Source: CAYYGL01 sp964471235
Lineage (GTDB): Bacteria > Calditrichota > Calditrichia > RBG-13-44-9 > J075
DNA length: 15,593 bases
NCBI GenBank assembly: GCA_964471235.1
Contig: CAYYGL010000112.1
Span: 1-15,593 of the forward strand
Reading direction: 5' to 3'
The notes under the pieces were generated by a model. It was not told the origin of the DNA. It searched no databases and was given only the letters and a program-made list of their open reading frames with translations. Made by a program: the position numbers and the translations under genes. This document shows, one piece after another, positions 1 to 7,501 of the stretch; the first letter of the stretch is position 1; each line of letters begins with the position of its first letter.

Positions 1-930
1 ATTAAGATTTATAAGAAAGACTACAACAGCAAAAAGATTCGCGGCAAGTTCATTGCCCCCCATACCATCGAAATGGCAGCCATGTGGGCGGTGTTAACCC
101 GGCTTGAGGAACCCAAAAAAGCCGATTTAACCCTGGTGCAGAAACTGAAACTGTACGACGGCAAGCTGATTCCCGGCTATACCGAAGATAATGTGCGGGA
201 ACTGCGTAAAGAAGCCACCCGGGAGGGGCTGGAAGGGATTTCGCCGCGCTATGTGCAGGATAAAATTTCCAACGCCATTGTAAAGTATCCGGAAGAGCCC
301 ACCATGAATCCCTTTATGGTGCTCAATGAACTGGAAAGCGGGTTAGACCACCACAGCCTGATCACCAGCGAGGAAGTGAAAAAACGCTACCGGGAGTTGA
401 TTCAGGTGGTAAAAAATGAGTACACCGAAATTGTGAAGAACGAGGTACAGCGAGCCATCAGCGCTGATGAGGAAGGCATCAAACGATTGTTTGCCAATTA
501 TATTGACAATGTGAAGGCGTATGTGCAGAAGGAAAAGGTGAAGAATAAATACACCGGCGAAGACGAGGAACCGAACGAAAAACTGATGCGCTCCATCGAG
601 GAAAAGATTGATATTCCGGAGAGCCGTAAGGATGATTTCCGCCGGGAGATCATGAATTACATCGGTGCTCTTTCCCTGGAAGGCAAGAAGTTTGACTGGA
701 AGAGCAATGACCGTCTTGCCAAAGCCCTGGAATTGAAACTCTTTGAAGACCAGAAAGACAGCATCAAGCTTTCCTCCCTGGTTTCCACGGTGATGGATAA
801 AGACACCCAGGAAAAGATTGACATCGTCAAGGCGCGGTTGATTAAGGATTTCGGTTATGATGAGCACAGCGCCACCGATGTGCTGAACTACGTTGCCAGC
901 ATCTTTGCCCGGGGCGACATCCAGGAATAA
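1..930 (+). CDS. prkA: PrkA family serine protein kinase, C-terminal part (5' end outside window)
   Basis: The frame is open from base 1 to the TAA at 928-930, so about 309 residues of the C-terminal half are present. The Met at 73 is internal and not the start. The visible part reads as the PrkA C-terminal region: an APHTIEMAAMWAVLTRLEEP segment at the left edge, NPFMVLNELESGLDHH in the middle, and a charged helical tail. The N-terminal AAA+ ATPase domain with its Walker motifs lies outside the window. The family (E. coli YeaG, B. subtilis PrkA) comprises soluble cytoplasmic serine kinases, or AAA+ proteins, of stationary phase, nitrogen starvation and sporulation, about 640 residues long. 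The neighbours yeaH and spoVR complete the classic co-transcribed module and strongly support the call. A 143-bp gap holding a hairpin separates it from yeaH. Confidence 0.93.
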   Translation: MKIYKKDYNSKKIRGKFIAPHTIEMAAMWAVLTRLEEPKKADLTLVQKLKLYDGKLIPGYTEDNVRELRKEATREGLEGISPRYVQDKISNAIVKYPEEPTMNPFMVLNELESGLDHHSLITSEEVKKRYRELIQVVKNEYTEIVKNEVQRAISADEEGIKRLFANYIDNVKAYVQKEKVKNKYTGEDEEPNEKLMRSIEEKIDIPESRKDDFRREIMNYIGALSLEGKKFDWKSNDRLAKALELKLFEDQKDSIKLSSLVSTVMDKDTQEKIDIVKARLIKDFGYDEHSATDVLNYVASIFARGDIQE

Positions 931-977
931 CCGGTTTCGCCCGACTGGTGTCTGTTTGATATAAGCACGTAAAATTC

Positions 978-1014
978 CGGAGGAACGGGGTCTTGAACCG
1001 GCTCTGTCCCTCCG
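978..1014 (+). other. Long hairpin in the prkA-yeaH intergenic region
   Basis: Arms 978-992 and 1000-1014 pair over 15 positions with one A-C mismatch and a few G-U pairs, around a 7-nt loop (TTGAACC). It begins 48 bp after the prkA stop and ends 59 bp before yeaH. No U-run of terminator strength follows on the plus strand (only TGTTTACC), so it is not a clear intrinsic terminator. On the minus strand a short GAATTTT follows. It may act as an mRNA processing or stability element, or as a partial attenuator that sets the kinase-to-partner ratio. The structure is seen in the sequence; the role is inferred. Confidence 0.5.
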
Positions 1015-1073
1015 TGTTTACCAACCGGCAATTTTTAACACCTGTAATAGACAAAGTAAGGTAAGGTTTTGAC

Positions 1074-2180
1074 ATGTTACTACATATGGACAAAGATCAT
1101 AACCGGTTTCGCCAGATCATCAAGGGAAAGATAAAAGAGAACCTGCGGAAGTATATTTCCAACGGGGAGATGATTGGACGAAAAGGGCGGGATTTGATCA
1201 GCATCCCGCTTCCCCAGATTGATTTGCCTCGATTCCGTTTTGGAGACAACGGGAGGGGCGGCGCCGGTCAGGGAGATGGCGAGCCCGGCACCCCTCTTGG
1301 CGGCGATGACGGCGAAGGTGGTGTGGGCAGCGCCGGAAATGAGCCGGGGCATCACCTGCGAGAAGTGGAGCTAACTCTGGAAGAATTGGCGGAAATTTTG
1401 GGCGAGGAACTGGCTCTCCCCAATATTGAGCCGCGCGGGAAAAAGGAGATTGTCACCGAGAAAGACCGCTATACCGGTATCAGCCGGGTGGGTCCGGAAT
1501 CGTTGCGTCACTTTAAACGCACTTTCCGGGAAGCCCTGAAGCGACAGATTATCACCGGGCAGTTTAATTTTGAACGCCCTCAGATTGTACCGATTCGCGA
1601 AGACTTCCGCTACCGTTCCTGGAAAACCACCACATTGCCGCAAAGCAATGCGGTAATTATTTACATGATGGATGTTTCCGGTTCCATGTGGGATGAGCAA
1701 AAACAGATTGTGCGGCTGGAAACGTTCTGGATTGACACCTGGCTGCATTATCAATATAAAGGGTTAATCACCCGCTACATCATTCATGATGCCCAGGCCG
1801 GGGAAGTGGACCGGGATACCTTCTTCAGCGTGCGGGAGAACGGCGGCACGGTTATTTCCACCGCTTATGAATTGTGCCACCACATTATCGAGCAGGATTA
1901 CCCGCCCGATGAATGGAACATTTATGCGTTTCACTTCTCTGACGGCGATAATTGGTCCCGGGAAGATAACCGACTGTGTGCGGATATTCTGGAGAATCAA
2001 ATTTTACCCAAGGTAAACATGTTCGGTTACGGGCAGGTGGAAAGTACGTACGGCAGCGGTGAATTCATTGACTTCCTGGATGAGAATTTGAGTCATCACG
2101 AAAATTTGATTTTGTCTTATATTCCCGACAAAGAATCCATTTACGACTCCATTAAAGAATTTTTAGGGAAAGGAAAATGA
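1074..2180 (+). CDS. yeaH: YeaH/YhbH family protein (DUF444, VWA-like)
   Basis: A 368-residue protein of the DUF444 family (E. coli YeaH, B. subtilis YhbH), the usual partner of PrkA and SpoVR. A basic N-terminus (residues 6-48) leads to a low-complexity Gly/Asp/Glu stretch (about 57-93), a middle domain, and a C-terminal VWA-like domain from about residue 190. That domain carries a MIDAS motif DVSGSM (D200, S202, S204), a later Thr in GGTVIS (T259) and SDGDN (D290), which suggests metal-dependent protein binding. No signal peptide or membrane segment is visible, so it is probably cytoplasmic. The start at 1074 is preferred because AAGG at 1063-1066 lies 7 nt upstream; the Met at 1086 lacks such a site. 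The stop overlaps the spoVR start by 4 bp (ATGA), implying translational coupling. In this family YeaH is thought to work with the kinase; its exact biochemical role is unsettled. Confidence 0.93.
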   Translation: MLLHMDKDHNRFRQIIKGKIKENLRKYISNGEMIGRKGRDLISIPLPQIDLPRFRFGDNGRGGAGQGDGEPGTPLGGDDGEGGVGSAGNEPGHHLREVELTLEELAEILGEELALPNIEPRGKKEIVTEKDRYTGISRVGPESLRHFKRTFREALKRQIITGQFNFERPQIVPIREDFRYRSWKTTTLPQSNAVIIYMMDVSGSMWDEQKQIVRLETFWIDTWLHYQYKGLITRYIIHDAQAGEVDRDTFFSVRENGGTVISTAYELCHHIIEQDYPPDEWNIYAFHFSDGDNWSREDNRLCADILENQILPKVNMFGYGQVESTYGSGEFIDFLDENLSHHENLILSYIPDKESIYDSIKEFLGKGK

Positions 2181-3667
2181 AAGCAGCAACCCAGAAAGAC
2201 ATTGCCGAAGTTCAACCGATTATTGAGGGGTATGCCCGGGAATACGGATTGGATTTTTTCCCGGTGGTATTTGAGTTGATCGACTATGACACCATGAGCC
2301 AGTTGGCAGCGTATGGCGGGTTTCCGGTGCGCTATCCTCACTGGCGCTTCGGAATGGAATATGATCAACTCTCGAAGGGGTACCGTTACGGATTGCAAAA
2401 AATTTATGAAATGGTTATTAATACCAATCCCTGTTATGCCTACCTGATGCAATCCAACCCTTTGGTAGACCAGAAGTTGGTGATAGCGCATGTGTATGCC
2501 CATTGCGATTTTTTTAAAAACAACTTTTACTTTTCCCATACCAACCGCAAAATGATCGATGAGATGGCAAACCATGCCTCCCGGATTCGTCGTTATATTG
2601 ATCTCTACGGTCTGGAGACGGTGGAAAATTTTATCGATGTGTGTCTGTCTCTGGAGAATCTGATTGACTATCATGCGCCCTACATCAAGCGGGAAGCGGA
2701 TGAGAGCCTGACAGGCAGCAGCAGCGAACCCCGCACTATTAAAAAATTGAAAAGCAAAAAGTACATGGAGCGTTACATCAATCCGCCGGAATTCATCGAA
2801 TCACAGCTTAAGGAAATTCAGCAGCAGCAGGAAAAACAACGGGCGTTTCCGGCGAATCCCACCCGGGATGTCCTGCTGTTTTTGATGGAAAATGCGCCAT
2901 TGGAGAATTGGCAACATGATGTGCTGGGCATTATCCGGGAAGAAGCATATTATTTCGCCCCCCAGGGAATGACCAAAATTATGAATGAAGGCTGGGCGAC
3001 TTATTGGCATTCCACCATTATGACCCAGAAACTGTTGAAGCCTTCCGAAGTAATTGACTATGCAGAGCATCATTCCGGTACCATTGCCAGTCACCCGGGA
3101 CGGATTAACCCCTACCGAATCGGGGTGATGCTATTCAAGGATATTGAAGAGCGCTGGAACAAGGGAAAATTCGGGAAAGAATACGAAGAATGTTCCGATT
3201 TTAAAGAAAAACGGAATTGGGATAAAAAACTTGGGCTGGGAAGGGAAAAGATCTTTGAAGTGCGTCGGTTTTATAATGATGTTACATTTATCGACACGTT
3301 TTTGACAGAAGAATTTTGCCGGGATAATAAATTGTTTTCCTTTGCCTATAATGACAACAGCAAACGGTATGAGATTGAATCCCGGGAGTTTCAGCAGATC
3401 AAAAAACGGTTTCTGCAAAGCCTGACCAATATGGGGCAGCCCATCATTGAGGTTGTGGATGCGAATTTTCAAAACCGGGCGGAACTTTTACTGAAACATT
3501 TGTTTGAAGAAACAGAGTTGGATAAAAACTATTCAACCGAAACGCTTCGAAATCTGCATTCCATCTGGAAACGACCGGTTCACATCCAGACGGTGATGGA
3601 GGGCAGGGAGGTTATCTTAACTTATGACGGAGATGAAATCAGGCAACAATGGATAGGTGATAACTAA
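2177..3667 (+). CDS. spoVR: SpoVR family protein
   Basis: A 496-residue soluble protein, close to the family's usual length (E. coli YcgB, B. subtilis SpoVR). It shows the family's conserved blocks: PHWRFG (54-59), HVYAHCDFFKNN (105-116, an HxxxH arrangement), MNEGWATYWH (269-278), HSGTIASHPGRINPYRIGVM (299-318) and a C-terminal domain from about residue 380. SpoVR was named for a role in spore cortex formation, but it is widespread in non-sporing bacteria. There it belongs to the PrkA/YeaH stress module, and its molecular function is unknown. The start overlaps the yeaH stop by 4 bp, with AGGGA upstream in the end of yeaH. The next gene begins 20 bp later. The conserved His and Glu residues would suit a metal site, which is inference. 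No truncation or frameshift is seen. Confidence 0.94.
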   Translation: MKAATQKDIAEVQPIIEGYAREYGLDFFPVVFELIDYDTMSQLAAYGGFPVRYPHWRFGMEYDQLSKGYRYGLQKIYEMVINTNPCYAYLMQSNPLVDQKLVIAHVYAHCDFFKNNFYFSHTNRKMIDEMANHASRIRRYIDLYGLETVENFIDVCLSLENLIDYHAPYIKREADESLTGSSSEPRTIKKLKSKKYMERYINPPEFIESQLKEIQQQQEKQRAFPANPTRDVLLFLMENAPLENWQHDVLGIIREEAYYFAPQGMTKIMNEGWATYWHSTIMTQKLLKPSEVIDYAEHHSGTIASHPGRINPYRIGVMLFKDIEERWNKGKFGKEYEECSDFKEKRNWDKKLGLGREKIFEVRRFYNDVTFIDTFLTEEFCRDNKLFSFAYNDNSKRYEIESREFQQIKKRFLQSLTNMGQPIIEVVDANFQNRAELLLKHLFEETELDKNYSTETLRNLHSIWKRPVHIQTVMEGREVILTYDGDEIRQQWIGDN

Positions 3668-3687
3668 AAATTTAGAGGAGTGTCATC

Positions 3688-4197
3688 ATGAGTTATGGTC
3701 AAGTACTGGTTAAGCGGATTCAGGAGGAGAAGGCGCGGGGAGTTTATGCGGATCCGAAACAGAAGTATTATTATTTGCAGCAAGAGGTGGATGATGTTCA
3801 ATTTCAGGTGCGGTTTAAGGACATCGAAAAGTTAGGGATTGTGCTGGATTATCTTTCGGTACAAAAACTATCCCCCATTCTGGATGTTTCCTTAATCAAC
3901 CGGAAGCTGGAAGAGCAGGCGGCGGCAGTGGAGCAGAACATCACCTTCTTGCTGGAAGGTTTTAAACTGATTGAAATGGACCTGCAGAACAAACGTGCTC
4001 AACTGCGCAGCTATCCGCCTTATACCAAAGAAAATTCCAAGTATTATTATGAAATTATGTTAGATGAAGGGACGAAGGCCCATTTTCAGCGCTATGAATA
4101 CTCGATGACCGATAAGCGCTATCAGAAAATCACATCGCAACTGACGATTGAGATTTTTGAACGGTTAGTTGATGAACTCACCGCCTTGTTAAAATAA
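3688..4197 (+). CDS. Hypothetical protein, fourth gene of the PrkA/YeaH/SpoVR operon
   Basis: A 169-residue protein that I do not recognise. It starts at an ATG with GAGGAG at 3675-3680, 7 nt upstream, only 20 bp after the spoVR stop, and it ends just before a strong terminator, so it is the last gene of this operon. There is no signal peptide, membrane segment or cysteine. Residues 73-107 look like a long charged helix. Residues 118-139 are Tyr-rich with alternating pattern (KYYYEIML, AHFQRYEYSM) and look like a beta-hairpin. The C-terminus (150-168) looks helical. Several lysines and tyrosines follow the start (KQKYYYLQQEV, 24-34). Position suggests a partner or substrate of the kinase/VWA/SpoVR module, but nothing in the protein itself proves that. 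Confidence 0.85.
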   Translation: MSYGQVLVKRIQEEKARGVYADPKQKYYYLQQEVDDVQFQVRFKDIEKLGIVLDYLSVQKLSPILDVSLINRKLEEQAAAVEQNITFLLEGFKLIEMDLQNKRAQLRSYPPYTKENSKYYYEIMLDEGTKAHFQRYEYSMTDKRYQKITSQLTIEIFERLVDELTALLK

Positions 4198-4216
4198 ATC
4201 TGTTCGACCGCCCTTT

Positions 4217-4263
4217 TCGACGATGGCAATTGGCAATCCCCATTGTCATCGTCGATTTTTTTT
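4217..4263 (+). terminator. Rho-independent terminator of the PrkA/YeaH/SpoVR operon
   Basis: Arms 4217-4230 and 4242-4255 form a 14-bp stem with one G-U pair and an 11-nt loop, followed at once by eight T (4256-4263). It starts 20 bp after the stop of the fourth gene. No T-run lies on the opposite side, so it should act mainly on plus-strand transcription. It separates this operon from the convergent minus-strand VWA gene, whose stop is at 4276. Confidence 0.93.
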
Positions 4264-4275
4264 AAACGCCACGTG

Positions 4276-6444
4276 TTACAATAAGCCCCAGCGCTTGCGA
4301 AAGAACCATTCCACTCCAAGCACCGCAATCAGCAGTATCAGCCAGTACATCCGGCGCCACAAAAAATACTCCGAGGTAATATACTGCACCCGGCTTTCCA
4401 TTTTTTTCGGCGGGAATTTTTTAAGGAATTCCCCGGGGAGGTATGCCCTGCCGCCGGCCTCCTGCGCCAACTGTCGCAACAGCCGGAAGTCTGCCGGTAT
4501 TTGCTGGAATTCCAGGAAAAACGGCTTCACCGTCAATGTTCCGGTTCTCACCCCAATGGTCTGCTCGTTTTTCTCAGCACTGATCCGGTAATGGTAGGTT
4601 CCCTCCGGCAGCCCGGAGAAGGATTGCTGATAATACCCGCTGCCGTCGGATATCATTTCTTCGGAAACCGGCGGCAAACTATCCCCCTCCAGGGTAATGG
4701 TCACCGCAGCATCGCGGATTGGCTGATAGAATTCATCATACACCTGACCGGAGAACTGAACCGGCTCCCCCACATTGTAAATTTGCTGCAATGGTTGAAT
4801 TTGCACCTGGTGAATATCATCCCGGTTCACCAGCCAGCGCATCACCCGGTCCATGAATTTCGAAAAGAACCCTTCCCGCACCGGATCTTCCTGTAATTGG
4901 AAATGCCAGTTTCCAAAATTGGCGCCGTTAAACACCAGTTGCTTTATCCCTCCCTGGCGAAAGGTAAAACATACCGGTCTCCCCTTTCCGGATGCCGACG
5001 GTCGACCGCCTTCCGGAAACGAGATTAGCAATACCCGGGCGCCGTCCTCCGGATGGATTTGGGGGAATACTTCTATCGGCGGTAATTCTTTCCACAGCAA
5101 TTCGTTCATACTTTCGTTTTCATCCAATTGCGTGATGGGGTGGAAATGCCCCCCGGCGGTTAATACCGCAAATTGATTCCCCTGCCCGTTTAACCGCCCC
5201 GTTGCCCGGAAGGGTAGTATTTTTCGGTAGGGCGTTAGTTGTGCAACATCGGTCTGCCGGGAGATAAACCACAGCAAAGGCTTTTTTTGCTGTTGGATTT
5301 TCTGAAAGAGCCGGCTGACCTGCGCCGGATCGCTGATGCCGGTGGGAAATCCATGCAGGATGAACAAATCCTGGGAATCCAGAGCAACGCTGCGAAACGC
5401 CCCCTCGTAATATTTGCCGGTGTTTTTTTCCGTTAAAAAAATGAAGTGATAATCCGTTAACTGTCGGGCAATAACGGAAAGAAAATGGCGATCAAAATTG
5501 GGAGAACCGCTAAGCACCAGCACATTGATTTTGCTTTTCAACACTCGTATTCGAACTACCTGGCGGTTGTTTCGGTCGGTTATTTCATCCGCTAACGGTT
5601 CCACACGGATGACATAATTAAAATCCCCCGGCTGAGTGGGGGTAATATTCACAACTTCCTTTTGTTCAAACCCGCTGGCGCCTAATTGTACCATCCGCCT
5701 TGCCATCTGCTTACCGTTTCGGGTAATCGTTAATACTACCCGTCTGCCGGCGTACCCGTTATGCCAGATGACCACCTCCAGGGGCAATTTTTTGTTGACA
5801 TAAGTAATTTGATTGGTTTGCACCCGGCGAATGCTGACATCCCTGGGAACTGATGAATCCCCGATTAAAACCGTGTAAATAGGAGCAGGACTGCCCTGAG
5901 CCGTAAGCAGCGGATTGACGCCCTGGTTGTAGATACCATCCGTTGCCAGCACAATTCCCTGTAAATTTTTCCCGGAGAGGCTGTCCAATACGGCTTCAAT
6001 TGCCCGGGAAATATTGGTGCCGTCTACCTGAAAGGAGAGGGAATCCCCCCGCAGCGGCAGAGTGCGGAGGGCAAAAGCAAAAGGGTAGATGTCAAGTGAA
6101 TCTGCCAGCCCCCCACCCTGAATTGCCGAAAGAAGGAACTTGAGGGAATCTCCCCGCTCACCGTAGGGATCTTGTATTTCCATACTGGCGGAATTATCGA
6201 ACAGCACGGCAATTGCCGGTTTCTCCCGCTTCTGGCGGAGCACATCCAACACCGGCTCCAGAATCAGGAAAAAGACAATGATCAACACAATTGCCCGGAG
6301 AATTAATAGGAGTGTTCTCCTGGGAACGGACAGAGGCGGCAGGGTGCGATAGTAGTAAAGATATGCAATGGCTGCAAGCACAAGGGCGGCAAGAACAAAT
6401 ATCCAACCCGGTAAATTCAGTTTCAGAAATAGGTTTTCGAACAT
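4276..6444 (-). CDS. Large VWA-domain membrane protein with amidotransferase-like and Ig-like regions
   Basis: A 722-residue protein starting at the ATG 6444-6442, which shares its A with the tsaD stop (TGATG). The open frame continues further upstream inside tsaD, but GGGAGAAGAG lies just before this ATG. Two membrane segments (about residues 13-32 and 44-63) precede a VWA domain (about 76-195) with a MIDAS motif DNSAS (D83, S85, S87), T143 in DGTNIS, and ATDG (167-170). A beta-rich region follows (205-300), then a class I amidotransferase-like fold (about 306-480, starting INVLVLSGSP), an Ig-like domain (558-640), and a C-terminal membrane segment (about 699-716) ending in basic RKR. The charge pattern suggests the large middle part is periplasmic, with only a short loop and the C-terminus inside. 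The layout resembles BatA-type VWA membrane proteins. A glutaminase catalytic triad is not evident. Its function is unknown; a protein-binding or envelope role is inferred. Confidence 0.85.
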   Translation of the reverse strand: MFENLFLKLNLPGWIFVLAALVLAAIAYLYYYRTLPPLSVPRRTLLLILRAIVLIIVFFLILEPVLDVLRQKREKPAIAVLFDNSASMEIQDPYGERGDSLKFLLSAIQGGGLADSLDIYPFAFALRTLPLRGDSLSFQVDGTNISRAIEAVLDSLSGKNLQGIVLATDGIYNQGVNPLLTAQGSPAPIYTVLIGDSSVPRDVSIRRVQTNQITYVNKKLPLEVVIWHNGYAGRRVVLTITRNGKQMARRMVQLGASGFEQKEVVNITPTQPGDFNYVIRVEPLADEITDRNNRQVVRIRVLKSKINVLVLSGSPNFDRHFLSVIARQLTDYHFIFLTEKNTGKYYEGAFRSVALDSQDLFILHGFPTGISDPAQVSRLFQKIQQQKKPLLWFISRQTDVAQLTPYRKILPFRATGRLNGQGNQFAVLTAGGHFHPITQLDENESMNELLWKELPPIEVFPQIHPEDGARVLLISFPEGGRPSASGKGRPVCFTFRQGGIKQLVFNGANFGNWHFQLQEDPVREGFFSKFMDRVMRWLVNRDDIHQVQIQPLQQIYNVGEPVQFSGQVYDEFYQPIRDAAVTITLEGDSLPPVSEEMISDGSGYYQQSFSGLPEGTYHYRISAEKNEQTIGVRTGTLTVKPFFLEFQQIPADFRLLRQLAQEAGGRAYLPGEFLKKFPPKKMESRVQYITSEYFLWRRMYWLILLIAVLGVEWFFRKRWGLL

Positions 6445-7466
6445 CAGTCGGTTTTCTCTTCTCCCAGTTGAAGTGACGGATAAGCGGTTAAGGTTAACGC
6501 AGAGCGAAATCCTGATTTTAAGCGTTGTAAACCTGCCCGGGCGATCATTGCGGCGTTGTCGGTACAATAACGCAATTCCGGGAAATAAACAGTTAAATGA
6601 TATTTCCGGGCATGTTGTTTCAACATTTCCCGTAAAAGTGAATTGGCAGCTACCCCGCCGGCAACTGCGATTTGGGTTAATTGATAGGTGCGAGCTGCCC
6701 GAATGGTTTTATCAATTAAGGCAGTAACCGCGGCTTTCTGAAACGCAGCACAAATATCTGCCAAATGCGTTTTCCGTTCCGTGTCTGTTAATTTCTGCAC
6801 GTGGTTTAACACCGCTGTTTTCAGCCCGCTGTAGCTAAAATCAAAACTCTTCGATTTCCCCAACCCTACCGGAAATTGCACATAATCAGGATTTCCTTCC
6901 CGGGCAAGTTTGTCAATTTCCGGGCCGCCGGGGTAAGGCAGACCTAACAATTTGGCAACTTTGTCGAATGCCTCGCCCACCGCATCGTCCCGGGTGCTGC
7001 CGACAACCCGATAGTGAAGGTGTTCCCGGATAATCACCAACTGGGTGTGCCCACCGGAGACGATTAAACACAGCAACGGCGGTTTCAGGCGGTTGTCCCC
7101 CAGAAAGTTGGAGTAAACATGCCCTTCAATGTGATTCACCCCGATAAAAGGAATGCCGGTGGAGAGGGAAAGCCCCTTCACAAAATTCACTCCCACCAGC
7201 AGGGCACCCACCAATCCCGGTCCGAAAGTGACGGCAATTCCGTCAAGTTGTTCTAAGGCTATTTCTGCCTGCTGTAATGCCGCGCGGTAAACCGGGATGA
7301 TTTTGCGAAGGTGTGCCCGGGAGGCTAACTCCGGCACCACCCCGCCGAATTGCAGATGCTCGCTTTGCGAAGCAATAATGTTGGAAAGTACCTGGGATCC
7401 GCTGATCACCGCCGCCGATGTCTCATCACAGGATGTTTCGATTCCCAGTATGGTCATAATGTTCAT
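6444..7466 (-). CDS. tsaD: tRNA N6-adenosine threonylcarbamoyltransferase TsaD
   Basis: TsaD (Gcp/YgjD/Kae1 family) transfers the threonylcarbamoyl group from TC-AMP to A37 of ANN-decoding tRNAs (t6A), in the cytoplasm with TsaB and TsaE. At 340 residues it has the usual length. Clear motifs: GIETSCDETS at the N-terminus; the metal-binding HIEGH (H112, H116); SGGHTQLV (137-144); GEAFDKVAKLLGLPYPGGP (164-182); SYSGLKTA (211-218); VAGGVAANSLLR (268-279); and CTDNAAMIA (301-309), whose D303 is the third metal ligand. Two starts are possible: the ATG at 7466, or the ATG at 7457 (MTILGIETS), which sits 9 nt after AGGGA and matches family N-termini better. The stop overlaps the next gene's start by one base, so the VWA gene is probably translationally coupled. 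It lies 35 bp downstream of the YbbR gene. Confidence 0.97.
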   Translation of the reverse strand: MNIMTILGIETSCDETSAAVISGSQVLSNIIASQSEHLQFGGVVPELASRAHLRKIIPVYRAALQQAEIALEQLDGIAVTFGPGLVGALLVGVNFVKGLSLSTGIPFIGVNHIEGHVYSNFLGDNRLKPPLLCLIVSGGHTQLVIIREHLHYRVVGSTRDDAVGEAFDKVAKLLGLPYPGGPEIDKLAREGNPDYVQFPVGLGKSKSFDFSYSGLKTAVLNHVQKLTDTERKTHLADICAAFQKAAVTALIDKTIRAARTYQLTQIAVAGGVAANSLLREMLKQHARKYHLTVYFPELRYCTDNAAMIARAGLQRLKSGFRSALTLTAYPSLQLGEEKTD

Positions 7467-7501
7467 TCCCTGTTTCCGGATGGTAAGCGACGCCTGCGCG
7501 G

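Noticed and set aside
73..75. ATG at 73 as the start of the first gene
   Set aside because: The frame is open back to base 1 and encodes PrkA-like sequence before this Met, so it is an internal residue.
993..1064. A 23-codon frame beginning TTG after GGAGG in the prkA-yeaH spacer
   Set aside because: The GGAGG and the TTG lie inside the hairpin, the start is TTG, and the peptide has no recognisable feature; probably chance.
6445..6567. Upstream extension of the VWA gene into tsaD
   Set aside because: The extra 41 residues are basic, read out of frame inside the conserved end of tsaD, and the ATG at 6444 has a good ribosome-binding site before the membrane segment.
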